Positions 56,429 through 64,000 of a stretch of 64,000 bases of DNA are shown one piece after another. Below the pieces are notes generated by a model, which was not told the DNA's origin, did not search any database, and worked only from the letters and a program-made list of their open reading frames with translations. Every line of letters starts with the position of its first letter. The first letter of the stretch is position 1. Both the position numbers and the translations under genes were made by a program. The DNA comes from Sandaracinus sp. (GTDB lineage: Bacteria > Myxococcota_A > Polyangia > Polyangiales > Houyiibacteriaceae). Location of the stretch: positions 1 to 64,000 of the forward strand of contig JACKEH010000012.1 in NCBI GenBank assembly GCA_020633125.1. Direction: 5' to 3'.

Positions 56429-56453
56429 CGGGCGCCCACGGGCGCCCGTTTTT
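56429..56453 (+). terminator. Terminator after the barrel pair
   Basis: A perfect stem CGGGCGCCC / GGGCGCCCG with a two-nt loop, then five T. Confidence 0.85.
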
Positions 56454-56527
56454 CTTCCGTCGTGATGGTCACGTGCCGGTCGTGCTCGTCGGAGCAAACG
56501 TCTCGGGCGCGTGCGATAAGGTGCGCC

Positions 56528-57898
56528 GTGGCGAAAACCAAGACGAGCTGGGTGTGCAGCGCGTGTGGCGCGCGTTTCCCTCGGTGGATGGGGCGCTGCA
56601 GCACCTGCGACGCGTGGAGCACCCTCGAAGAAGAGGTGGTGCGGCCACCGACGAGCTCGGGCGCGAAAGAACGCACCGGCGCGAGCAAGGCGATCCCGCT
56701 GCGGGACGTGAGCACCGAGGACGCGCATCGTCTGCCGACCGGGATCGGGGAGCTCGACCGAGCGCTCGGTGGCGGGCCCGTGCGTGGCGGCGTGATCTTG
56801 CTCGGCGGCGACCCCGGCATCGGCAAATCGACGCTGCTGATGCAGGCGCTCGCCGGGCTCGCGGCGCGGAAGCAGAAGGTCCTCTACGTGACCGGCGAGG
56901 AGAGCGCGTCGCAGGTCGCGCTTCGTGCGCGGCGCCTCGGCGGCGAGGGCATGGACGACGTGCACATCCTCGCGACGACCGAGCTCGAGGACGCCGAGGG
57001 CGCCATCGTCGGCGACGTGCCCGACGTGGCCGTGATCGACTCGATTCAGACGCTTCGCGCGACGAGCCTCGGCAGCGCGCCGGGGAGCGTCAGCCAGCTC
57101 CGCGAGGTCGCGGGGCGCATCGTCGACCTCGCCAAGCGTCACGGCGTGGCGGTCTTCCTGATCGGGCACGTGACGAAGGAAGGGACGCTCGCAGGACCGA
57201 AGGTGCTCGAGCATCTCGTCGACACCGTGCTCGCGTTCGAAGGCGACCGCAGCCACGCGTTTCGGGTGGTGCGTGCGACGAAGAATCGCTTCGGACCCGC
57301 GCAGGAGATCGGGGTCTTCGAGATGGACCGCGAAGGGCTTCGCGAGGTGCCCGATCCGAGCGCGCTCTTTCTCGCCGAGCGACCGACCGATGCGCCGGGT
57401 TCGGTGGTCGTCCCGACGGCCGAAGGCACAAGGCCGCTCCTCGTCGAGCTTCAGGCGCTGGTGGCTCCCGCGCTCTACGGCGCCGCACGTCGGGTGGTGA
57501 GCGGCGTCGACGGAAACCGCCTGGCGATTCTTCTGGCGGTGCTCGATCGCAAAGCGGACGTACGCGTGTTGGAGCGCGACGTCTTCGCGTCGGTGGCGGG
57601 CGGCGCGCGGGTCGACGAGCGGGCGATGGATCTCGCGCTCGCGTTGGCCGTCGTCTCGAGCTTTCGGCAGCGTCCGCTCGCCGGGAAGCTCGCGGTCTTC
57701 GGCGAGGTCGGGCTCGCGGGGGAGGTGCGCGCCGTGCCGCGTCCGGGGCCGCGAATCGCCGAGGCTCGAAAGCTCGGTTTTGCCCGCCTCGTGTTGCCGC
57801 GTGCGAACGCGGAGCGGCTCACGAAGGAAGAACGAAAGGGTGTGACGCTCGTGCCCGTGTCGTCGCTCGGCGAGGCGCTCGAAGCGGCCCTTTCTTGA
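56528..57898 (+). CDS. radA: DNA repair protein RadA
   Basis: A 456 aa RecA-like DnaB-type helicase aiding branch migration in recombination. Seen: N-terminal zinc finger C10-x2-C13...C24-x2-C27 (WVCSACGARFPRWMGRCSTC), Walker A GGDPGIGKST, the RadA KNRFG motif (RATKNRFGPAQEIG), and the C-terminal Lon-like domain. GTG 56528 starts right before the zinc finger; an upstream frame lacks it. Downstream lies the 13-bp repeat array. Confidence 0.95.
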   Translation: MAKTKTSWVCSACGARFPRWMGRCSTCDAWSTLEEEVVRPPTSSGAKERTGASKAIPLRDVSTEDAHRLPTGIGELDRALGGGPVRGGVILLGGDPGIGKSTLLMQALAGLAARKQKVLYVTGEESASQVALRARRLGGEGMDDVHILATTELEDAEGAIVGDVPDVAVIDSIQTLRATSLGSAPGSVSQLREVAGRIVDLAKRHGVAVFLIGHVTKEGTLAGPKVLEHLVDTVLAFEGDRSHAFRVVRATKNRFGPAQEIGVFEMDREGLREVPDPSALFLAERPTDAPGSVVVPTAEGTRPLLVELQALVAPALYGAARRVVSGVDGNRLAILLAVLDRKADVRVLERDVFASVAGGARVDERAMDLALALAVVSSFRQRPLAGKLAVFGEVGLAGEVRAVPRPGPRIAEARKLGFARLVLPRANAERLTKEERKGVTLVPVSSLGEALEAALS

Positions 57899-57904
57899 AC
57901 GGTG

Positions 57905-58083
57905 CGTTCGCGTGATCCGTTCGCGTGATCCGTTCGCGTGATCCGTTCGCGTGATCCGTTCGCGTGATCCGTTCGCGTGATCCGTTCGCGTGATCCGTTC
58001 GCGTGATCCGTTCGCGTGATCCGTTCGCGTGATCCGTTCGCGTGATCCGTTTGTGTGATTCGCGTGATCCGTTCGCGTGACCC
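57905..58083. repeat. 13-bp tandem array downstream of radA
   Basis: About 14 units of CGTTCGCGTGATC; eleven perfect copies start at 57905 and every 13 bp to 58035, then one diverged (CGTTTGTGTGATT) and partial copies. Each unit contains GATC. The array fills nearly the whole gap between radA (stop 57898) and the convergent metalloprotease gene (stop 58088), and there is no other visible terminator. Reading frames across it are repeat-driven shadows. Confidence 0.93.
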
Positions 58084-58087
58084 GTGC

Positions 58088-59758
58088 TCAAGGCGCGGGA
58101 CGGAGCAGCCCGTGCCTCTCGCCGCGCGTGCGTAGGCGCGTGCACTCGTCGGCGGTCAGGCGCTTGGGACCACGGACGGTGGCGTCGGAGCCTCGCGACG
58201 AGAGCAACCGTGTCGGAGAGGCCTCCGAGAGCTCGTCGGGGTGAAACGGCAGGTCGAGCAGGACGTGCCCGAGCTCGTGCGCGACGGTGTAGGCGCTACG
58301 TGACTCGAGCAGGCCCTCGCGGTCGACGACGAGGGCGCTCGCGACGGCGGATCCGTCGCTCGGAATGAACGCCTCGCCACGCCGTTCACGACGCGCGAAG
58401 TCCGGCACGATCACGAGCTCGATCGTGGTGGGGTCGTCATCCGCGAGCGCGTGAATCAGCGCGCGTTCTTCGAGTCGGCCTGCGCGTGCGTCGTGGTCTT
58501 CGAAGCCGTCGAGGCCGTCGTCGAGGTTCACGACGCCGAGATGCAAGCGCTGCCGAGCGTCGGTGGTCAAAGGGGCGTCGCCGTCGGCGGAGAGCTCCAC
58601 GAGCTCGCCGGACGCGTCACGCACGTGCACGTCGGCGCTCGGACCGGCGCCACCTCGCGTGCGGGGATTCGTCGTCACACGCGCGCGAAAGCCTGCACGA
58701 CGTAAAGCGCCCGCGATTCGTTCGGCGGTGTCGACGGCAGAGCTCCCGGTCGGGATCGAAACCGAGATGCGACGGCCGTTGGCGCGTAGACGCACCGTCC
58801 CTCCGGATGCCGGAAGACCGTCGCCGTCCGCGACGCCGAGCAAGGTCGGGGGCGGGGCGTCGACCACGAAGACGTCGACGTCGCGCGCCACCCCGAAGTC
58901 GACGTGGCAGGGCGCGTAGAGCGCGTTGGCGATGGCGATCTCGTCGCGCACCAGCTGCCGCGCCGCTTCGTCGCTGCCGCCGACCGCAGGGATGCCTCGC
59001 CATCGGACGACGTGGGCACGCACGCGGGCGCGACGTCGCGCGCGTGGGCCCGTCGCGTCGCCGGGAAGGCCGACGGGCCACTGTCGGGTGAGGCCGTCGA
59101 TCTCGACCTCCACCACGTCGCCGAGGGCGACCCGAAGCAGCTGCGAGCCCACGTCGGGGGCCTGTGCGTCGCGCGCGTCCGCGACCAAGCGAAAGAAGGC
59201 GCTCACGCGGCCGTGGGGCGTGTCGTGAAGCACCACGTTTCGTTCGTCGGTCGGCACGCCCGTGACGGGCTCGAGCCGTCGCATGCGCGCTAGGTTCGAG
59301 GCCGCACCGTCCACGACGATCCGAAACGCCTCGGGATCCTCGGCGCGTTCGGCACGCGGAGATCGGGGAAGGCCCGCGTCGTTGGGCACGCCTCGGGAGA
59401 CCGAGAGGGCGTCTTCCACCGGCCGACCTTCGCGCTCGAGACGAAGGGCCAACGCGCGGAGCGCGAGGGGACGAGCTCCGTCGGTGTCACGGACGTGCAG
59501 CACGCCACCGCCGATCGCGCTCGCCTGCACGCGCACGTCGAGCCCCGTGGCGTTCCGGGTCTGACCGAGGAGCGTGAAGGGACCCTCGAGCCGCACCTCC
59601 ATCTCGCCTCGCCCGTCGACGTGAAGCGTCTGCGGTTGGTCGACGAGCAGCGCGATCGTGGGGGCTTGGGCTCGCGAGTCCGCGACGGCGCAGAGCATCG
59701 CGAAGGCCAGCGCGCCGAAGGCCGAAGGACGCGTGCTTCGCCGGGGCGGTGCGCTCAC
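58088..59758 (-). CDS. Secreted zinc-metalloprotease-like protein
   Basis: A 556 aa exported protein: signal peptide (about 1-31), a beta-rich N-terminal region, then a C-terminal zincin with HELGH in YTVAHELGHVLLDLPFH, and a following Asp/Glu that could complete the site. Matrixin-like or related gluzincin/metzincin type cannot be decided without the third ligand. GTG 59758 overlaps the gmk stop (GTGA). The protein is large for a matrixin and its N-terminal part is unrecognised; it is the last gene of the lexA-gmk-protease block. Confidence 0.78.
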   Translation of the reverse strand: MSAPPRRSTRPSAFGALAFAMLCAVADSRAQAPTIALLVDQPQTLHVDGRGEMEVRLEGPFTLLGQTRNATGLDVRVQASAIGGGVLHVRDTDGARPLALRALALRLEREGRPVEDALSVSRGVPNDAGLPRSPRAERAEDPEAFRIVVDGAASNLARMRRLEPVTGVPTDERNVVLHDTPHGRVSAFFRLVADARDAQAPDVGSQLLRVALGDVVEVEIDGLTRQWPVGLPGDATGPRARRRARVRAHVVRWRGIPAVGGSDEAARQLVRDEIAIANALYAPCHVDFGVARDVDVFVVDAPPPTLLGVADGDGLPASGGTVRLRANGRRISVSIPTGSSAVDTAERIAGALRRAGFRARVTTNPRTRGGAGPSADVHVRDASGELVELSADGDAPLTTDARQRLHLGVVNLDDGLDGFEDHDARAGRLEERALIHALADDDPTTIELVIVPDFARRERRGEAFIPSDGSAVASALVVDREGLLESRSAYTVAHELGHVLLDLPFHPDELSEASPTRLLSSRGSDATVRGPKRLTADECTRLRTRGERHGLLRPAP

Positions 59759-60369
59759 TCGCGCAACAGCCGCTCGGCGTCGGGGGCGAGCCGCGCGCGA
59801 CGGCAGAGCTCCGCGTGCACGATGCCGGTGAGCTGCGCGAGCGCCTGCTGGAGGTCGTCGTTGAGCACGAGGTAGTCGAAGAAGGGGTAGTGCTCGATCT
59901 CTTCCTTCGCTTTCGCGAAGCGGCGCTCGACCGATTCCGGGGTCTCGGTGCCGCGCCCTTCGAGCCGGCGTCGAAGCTCGGCCATCGAAGGCGGGAGGAT
60001 GAACACGCCGATCGCGCTGGGGAACTTCGCCTTGATCTGGCGCGCGCCCTGGTAGTCGACGTCGAAGAGCAACGCGCGTTTGCCGACGTCGCGCGCGCGC
60101 TGAATCTCGTGGACGCTGGTGCCGTAGAGGTTGCCGTGCACTTCGGCCCACTCGGCGAGCTCGCCCGCTTCGACGTGCGCGAGAAAGGTCGCGCGGTCGA
60201 CGAAGTGGTAGTCCTGCCCATCGACCTCGTTCGGACGTCGCGCGCGCGTCGTGTGCGACACGCTGAAGCTGATCGCGCCGTTGAAGTCGCGCAGCAGGCG
60301 GTGCGTCAGGGTCGTCTTTCCCGCGCCCGAGGGGGAGCTGAGAATCACGAGCAGGGGTTCGGCGCTCAC
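59755..60369 (-). CDS. gmk: Guanylate kinase
   Basis: A 204 aa kinase converting GMP to GDP. P-loop SSPSGAGKTTL near residue 11-21, GMP-binding SHTTRARRPNEVDGQDYHFV, EWAEVHGNLYGTS and ALLFDVDYQGARQIK follow the family. GTG 60369 start. It overlaps the downstream protease gene by four bases and lies 97 nt after lexA. Confidence 0.96.
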   Translation of the reverse strand: MSAEPLLVILSSPSGAGKTTLTHRLLRDFNGAISFSVSHTTRARRPNEVDGQDYHFVDRATFLAHVEAGELAEWAEVHGNLYGTSVHEIQRARDVGKRALLFDVDYQGARQIKAKFPSAIGVFILPPSMAELRRRLEGRGTETPESVERRFAKAKEEIEHYPFFDYLVLNDDLQQALAQLTGIVHAELCRRARLAPDAERLLRE

Positions 60370-60466
60370 GGGAGGTTTTTACCGCGAAGGGGAGACAGGC
60401 GCGACGTCATTGTCCCCGACATTCTCGTCCCCGACGTCACGCGCCGCGCTCCTCGAACCGTCTCGC

Positions 60467-61129
60467 TCAGTGCAGCCGGCGGTACACCCCGACGACCACC
60501 CCGAGAATCTGCGTGCCGCGCCAGTCGGTCTTCGGAATGAGGATCGGCGCCATCGTCTCGTTCGCGGGCTGCAGGCGAATGTGATCGCGCTCGGAGAAGA
60601 AGTACTTGCAGGTGGCTTCGTCGCCAACGAGGGCGATCACGATGTCGCCGCGACCGGCGGTGAGCTGCTTGCGCACGAAGACGTAGTCGCCGTCATGAAT
60701 CCCGGCGTCGATCATCGATTCGCCGACGATGCGAAGCCCGAAGACGTCGCCGCCTCGGCCGACCAGCATGCGGTCGATGCGGACGGTGTCTTCGGGGTGC
60801 TGGATCGCCTCCTGGAGCAGACCCGCGGCGACGCGCCCCAGGATCGGGATCTCGATCATGTCGGCGACGTCGTTGTCGGGCTCGGGCGGCGGAGGGGCCG
60901 ACGACGAACCGTCCGCGCTGCGAACGAGGCGGAGGGTGCGGGACTTCATGTCCTCGCGGGTGAGGTAGCCTTTTCGCTCGAGCGCGCGAAGGTGGTCGTT
61001 GACCCCGTTCGTGCTCTTGATGCCGAGGTGATTGCCGATCTCGCGCAGGGTCGGCGGGTAGCCGCGTTCGTCGATCGACGCCGAAATGAAGGAGAGCACG
61101 GCGCGCTGGCGTTCGGTGAGCTTCTGCAT
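60467..61129 (-). CDS. lexA: LexA SOS repressor
   Basis: A 220 aa two-domain repressor. N-terminal winged-helix HTH with PPTLREIGNHLGIKSTNGV, and a C-terminal autocatalytic domain with cleavage site Ala102-Gly103, nucleophile Ser138 (GESMI) and Lys175. RecA-stimulated self-cleavage relieves SOS repression. ATG 61129 gives the standard start. A GTAC-N4-GTAC site about 100 nt upstream is a candidate operator. Confidence 0.95.
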   Translation of the reverse strand: MQKLTERQRAVLSFISASIDERGYPPTLREIGNHLGIKSTNGVNDHLRALERKGYLTREDMKSRTLRLVRSADGSSSAPPPPEPDNDVADMIEIPILGRVAAGLLQEAIQHPEDTVRIDRMLVGRGGDVFGLRIVGESMIDAGIHDGDYVFVRKQLTAGRGDIVIALVGDEATCKYFFSERDHIRLQPANETMAPILIPKTDWRGTQILGVVVGVYRRLH

Positions 61130-61229
61130 CGTTCGGCCTTCTTCTTCCCCGCCCATTTCTTCCGGCCACTTGGTAGGCCGCAGCCGCTCGCCTCGCTGAT
61201 GGAATGTGCAGGTGGGCGACGAGACTACG

Positions 61230-61241
61230 GTACCGATGTAC
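61230..61241. promoter_or_regulatory. Candidate LexA operator upstream of lexA
   Basis: GTACCGATGTAC, two GTAC half-sites separated by 4 nt, close to the cyanobacterial/Gram-positive-style LexA box layout (RGTACnnnDGTWCB, with one outer base not matching). It overlaps a possible minus-strand -10 (TACATC) that lies 17 nt from a TTGACC. It sits between divergent lexA and the gene at 61345. Confidence 0.35.
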
Positions 61242-61344
61242 AGCGTCGGATGATCAGGGTCAAACTTTCAGTGCGCCGGCGAGGGAACGGAGACTCGGCG
61301 CGGGCGATTGCAGTGGGGCTCGGCGCGTGGAAAGACACCCCGTC

Positions 61345-62229
61345 GTGTCGAACAAGCCGAGCGCGCCGGGCGGGCGCAAAGATCCTTCGGAGGCGCTCCA
61401 AGAGCTGGAAGCCCCGAAGCTGAACTGGAAGATCCTGGCGCAGATCGGGGTCGCGGTGGCCGTGGTTTGGGTCATCGCGGGGATGCTGAGCTCCTGGATT
61501 GGCATCTGGGGCTTCGTCGTCGCCGGCGTGCTGACTGCGGTCGTGTTGGGCTTCGGCCTCTACGTCTGGCGCCTGATGCGCAAGTCCTCCGCCATCGTCG
61601 ACATCCTCAAGTCGGCGCAAGGCGAGGAGGGCCGCAAGGCGGCGATCGCCGCGCTCTCCGACAAGGGCTCGAACGACGTCATGGCGGCGGTCGCCCAGGC
61701 GCAGCTCGTCGCGCAGGAAGACCCGAAGGAGGCGGTTCGAATCCTCGAGGGCATCGATCTGAAGAAGGCGCCGAAGCTGCTTCAGAACGACGTGCGGGCG
61801 CAGCTCGCGCTCATGTACCTCGTGCAGAACCGCACTCAGGACGCGCGTCCGCTGGTCGACGAGATCAAGCTCGACGGGCAGTCGCAGCCGAAGCAGAAGG
61901 CGCTCTACGCCGCGGTGATGGCGGAGTGCTGGGCGCGTACCGGCAAGGAATCCGAGGCCGTGAAGGTGCTCGAGGACTACTCGCCCGAAGACCCCGAGTA
62001 CGGCGAGGTCTCGGCGTTCTTGTGGCGCGCGCAGGTCTTCACGTGGCTGAAGATGAAGAAGAAGGGTCGTGCTCGGACGGCGATGATGCGCCTCGCGAAG
62101 ATCGACCCGAATCAGCTCGGCGCGTTCGTCCAGAAGGGCGCCCACCCCGAGCTGAAGAACCTCGCGATGGAGGTGCTCCAGCGCGAGGGCCTGGTGCCGA
62201 ATCGGCCGCAGATGCGCGTGATGCGCTGA
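61345..62229 (+). CDS. Membrane-anchored TPR-like protein of unknown function
   Basis: A 294 aa protein: Pro/Lys-rich N-terminus, two membrane helices (about 30-50 and 52-75) ending in VWRLMRKSS, then a cytoplasmic helical region with TPR-like pairs (EAVRILEGIDLKKAPKLLQNDVR, QALYAAVMAECWARTG). Start GTG 61345; GTG 61327 is an alternative. It is divergent from lexA and may share the operator region. Function unknown; topology suggests an inner-membrane assembly or scaffold factor. Confidence 0.7.
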   Translation: MSNKPSAPGGRKDPSEALQELEAPKLNWKILAQIGVAVAVVWVIAGMLSSWIGIWGFVVAGVLTAVVLGFGLYVWRLMRKSSAIVDILKSAQGEEGRKAAIAALSDKGSNDVMAAVAQAQLVAQEDPKEAVRILEGIDLKKAPKLLQNDVRAQLALMYLVQNRTQDARPLVDEIKLDGQSQPKQKALYAAVMAECWARTGKESEAVKVLEDYSPEDPEYGEVSAFLWRAQVFTWLKMKKKGRARTAMMRLAKIDPNQLGAFVQKGAHPELKNLAMEVLQREGLVPNRPQMRVMR

Positions 62230-62253
62230 GCGAACACGCGCACGGAACGAGAA

Positions 62254-62277
62254 AGCCACGCCAAGCGTGGCTTTTTT
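62254..62277 (+). terminator. Terminator after the TPR-like gene
   Basis: A perfect stem AGCCACGC / GCGTGGCT with a 3-nt loop, then a run of T. Lies between convergent genes. Confidence 0.8.
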
Positions 62278-62282
62278 CGTGG

Positions 62283-63659
62283 TCAGACCTCGGCTGTTTT
62301 CCAGCGACCCCGCTGGAACACGAGACGTCCGAGCCACGCGCGGAGGCCCCAGTCGACGGTGCTTCCGAGCCAAACGCCGAGCAGGCCCCAGCGAAGGACG
62401 AACACGAAGGTGGCCGTCACCGCGAGGCGGACGAGCAGGCCTCCGAGGAAGGTCACGACCAAGGCCTCGCGGGTCGCGCCGGCGCCGCGAAGGGCTTCCG
62501 AGAACACGACGCCGGCACCCATCAGGGGGGCGGCGAGGGCTGCCGCGTACAAACACGGCGCAGCGAGCGCGACGATGCCTTCGTCGCGGGTGAACGCGCG
62601 GAGCAGCCACGTGGGGATGGCGACGTAGAGCACGCCGACGCCTGCGAGGACCCAGACCGTCAAGCGTGCGGCCGCGAGGCCGGCCTCTTCCGCGTCGTCG
62701 GGCAAGCCCGCGCCGAGGCGTTGCGCGACGAGCGCGGCCGCCGCGATGCCGAAGCCGTCCGCGCTCAGGAAGACGATGCTCTCGATGCTGATCAGGGCTT
62801 GGTTCGCCGCCATCGCTTCGGGGCCGAGCGCGCCGATCATCGCGACGAAACCGAGGAAGCCGATGTGCTGAAGCCCTCGCTCGCCGAGGCTCGGCGTCGC
62901 GACACGCGCGATGCGTCGCGAGGCTTCGCGTTCGCCGCCGAGACCTCGCCACGAGACGCGGCCAGAAGCGCGAGCGAGCACGGCGAGCAACGCGAGGGTC
63001 TCGAAGCCGAAGGCCAGGGCGCTTCCGATGGCCGCGCCACGCGCGCCGAGCGAAGGGAAGCCGAGCTCGCCGAAGACGAGCGCCCACGTCGCGGCGACGT
63101 TCACGACGTTTCCCGCGGCCGCGACGAGGAAGGGGGTTCGGGTGTCACCCGCCGCTTGCAGCGCGACCGCCGCCGTGAAGCTCACGAGGGTGAGCGGCAT
63201 GGTGCGCAACGCGACGCTCAGGTAGCCGGTGGCTTCGCCGTGAACGGCGGGGCCGGCGTCGGGAAAGAGGCCGTTCAGGACCAAGGGCAGCAGCAGCGGC
63301 GTCGCGAGCGTGACGAGAAGGCCGAGGCAGGTCGCGAGGCCCAGGGACGCGCGAAGGGCGGCGTTGGCGCCGCTGCGATCGCCGCCGCCGATGCGTCGCC
63401 CGACCACCGCGACCGTGCCGACGGTGAACGCGGAGAGCAGCGAGTAGGTCGACCAAACGACCGGGCTGCTGATCTGCATCGAAGCCAACGAGTCGGCGCC
63501 GTAGTGTCCGAGCATGCCTCGGTCGACCAGGAAGACCGCGGTGTGCAGGAGCTGCTGGGCGATCGCCGGACCAGCGAGGGTCCAGACCGCACGCAGGGAG
63601 CTTCGGGACGCAGGGGCCAAGCGAGGCGCGTCATGCCTCGGACCCACGAGTTGCGCCAC
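62283..63659 (-). CDS. MATE-family multidrug/cation efflux transporter
   Basis: A 458 aa polytopic protein with about 12 helices in two pseudo-repeats. MATE motifs: VWTLAGPAIAQQLLHTAV at the start, SLGARGAAIGSALAFGFE, ATPSLGERGLQHIGFLG and ALRGAGATREAL. MATE transporters export drugs or metabolites coupled to Na+ or H+. GTG 63659 is the start; the GAF-domain gene lies 35 nt upstream on the same strand. Confidence 0.9.
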   Translation of the reverse strand: MAQLVGPRHDAPRLAPASRSSLRAVWTLAGPAIAQQLLHTAVFLVDRGMLGHYGADSLASMQISSPVVWSTYSLLSAFTVGTVAVVGRRIGGGDRSGANAALRASLGLATCLGLLVTLATPLLLPLVLNGLFPDAGPAVHGEATGYLSVALRTMPLTLVSFTAAVALQAAGDTRTPFLVAAAGNVVNVAATWALVFGELGFPSLGARGAAIGSALAFGFETLALLAVLARASGRVSWRGLGGEREASRRIARVATPSLGERGLQHIGFLGFVAMIGALGPEAMAANQALISIESIVFLSADGFGIAAAALVAQRLGAGLPDDAEEAGLAAARLTVWVLAGVGVLYVAIPTWLLRAFTRDEGIVALAAPCLYAAALAAPLMGAGVVFSEALRGAGATREALVVTFLGGLLVRLAVTATFVFVLRWGLLGVWLGSTVDWGLRAWLGRLVFQRGRWKTAEV

Positions 63660-63694
63660 GACGATCGATCGCGCGCCCGCGCAGGCCTCGGCGC

Positions 63695-64000
63695 TCAGCG
63701 GCGAGGACGCAGCCGAACCTGCTGGAGGAACTTGCCGAGCTGCTCCGCGACGTAGAGCCCGAGGTCGGCGTCGCCCTGCGAGAAGGTCACGTCGATCTCG
63801 CGGTTGATCAGCTGGAGGACACCGAGGATTCGTCCCTGTCCCACCACCGGGAGATAGAGCGCGTTCTCCGGCTCGAGGCCGAAGCGACCGTCGACGCCAG
63901 GATCGTAACGGGGGTCCGTGCCGAGGGGGTCGACGCGAAGTGCCGACCCCACCATGCGCACGGCGATGCCGAAGAGGCCCACGCTCGCGGGCACGGCGTC
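63695..64000 (-). CDS. GAF-domain protein, 5-prime part beyond the window edge
   Basis: Only the last 101 codons are seen; the frame is open past position 64000. It has a GAF-domain-like end: YLPVVGQGRILGVLQLINRE followed by FSQGDADLGLYVAEQLGKFL. The truncated gene could be a regulatory or signalling protein with a ligand-binding GAF module; other domains are not visible here. Confidence 0.75.
   Translation of the reverse strand, partial: DAVPASVGLFGIAVRMVGSALRVDPLGTDPRYDPGVDGRFGLEPENALYLPVVGQGRILGVLQLINREIDVTFSQGDADLGLYVAEQLGKFLQQVRLRPRR

Noticed and set aside
57819..58145. A minus-strand protein across the 13-bp array
   Set aside because: The sequence is a 13-aa periodic artefact of the repeat.

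Overview
This window is a high-GC chromosomal segment that looks like a myxobacterium (Myxococcota), most likely a Polyangiales/Sandaracinus-type lineage. The reasons are the strong G/C bias at third codon positions, the many predicted lipoproteins, a Cys-rich surface lipoprotein with a MopE-type metal-binding motif, a tandem pair of acidic-leader outer-membrane barrels resembling a family I know mainly from myxobacteria, and very large alanine/arginine-rich helical repeat proteins. This assignment is inference from gene content; no rRNA or other phylogenetic marker was compared. I saw no tRNA, rRNA, prophage, insertion sequence or CRISPR array.

Layout. 1-9.8 kb: a LysM/M15-like peptidase (-), then an XRE-family regulator that heads pilM-pilN-pilO-pilP, a terminator, pilQ, a fused shikimate kinase/3-dehydroquinate synthase (aroK-aroB) and a lipoprotein. 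The classical pilMNOPQ-aroK-aroB neighbourhood is kept, but aroK and aroB are one gene. 9.9-18.9 kb (-): a compact run of small membrane protein, MoxR ATPase, VWA protein, peroxiredoxin-like protein and a giant (~2080 aa) helical-repeat protein with a pentapeptide VNTR. 19-23.7 kb (+): a lipoprotein, then DUF177/YceD, fabG, acpP, fabF, rpiB and a tiny Cys-rich protein. 23.8-34.3 kb: a crotonase-family protein, MscS channel, thioredoxin-like protein, ComEA-like protein, M1 aminopeptidase lipoprotein, polyA polymerase/CCA transferase-like protein, PHP phosphatase and a flippase-like membrane protein. 34.3-40 kb: lysC, a 40-bp palindromic tandem array, a frameshifted GT21 glycosyltransferase, a lipoprotein, MGMT, an unknown and a LuxR-type regulator. 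40-52.4 kb: the Cys-rich lipoprotein, then tig-clpP-clpX-lon (-), an HExxH lipoprotein and RNase J. 52.4-64 kb: two paralogous barrels, radA, a 13-bp tandem array, a secreted metalloprotease-gmk-lexA block (-), a TPR-like membrane protein, a MATE transporter and a truncated GAF-domain gene at the right edge.

How genes work together. PilM/N/O/P form the inner-membrane platform and PilQ the outer-membrane secretin of a type IV pilus; ComEA may add DNA uptake. FabG/AcpP/FabF carry fatty-acid elongation. Trigger factor, ClpXP and Lon form a protein-quality module. LexA and RadA belong to DNA repair, and MGMT to alkylation repair.

The least explained structures are non-coding: a 10-copy, 40/41-bp palindromic array at 35656-36041, a 13-bp array at 57905-58083 and a hexamer repeat near 27020. 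All three lie between convergent genes. Other points of interest are a dyad operator abutting the pil promoter, a start codon buried in a perfect hairpin in front of comEA, and the MoxR-VWA-peroxiredoxin-giant repeat protein operon.
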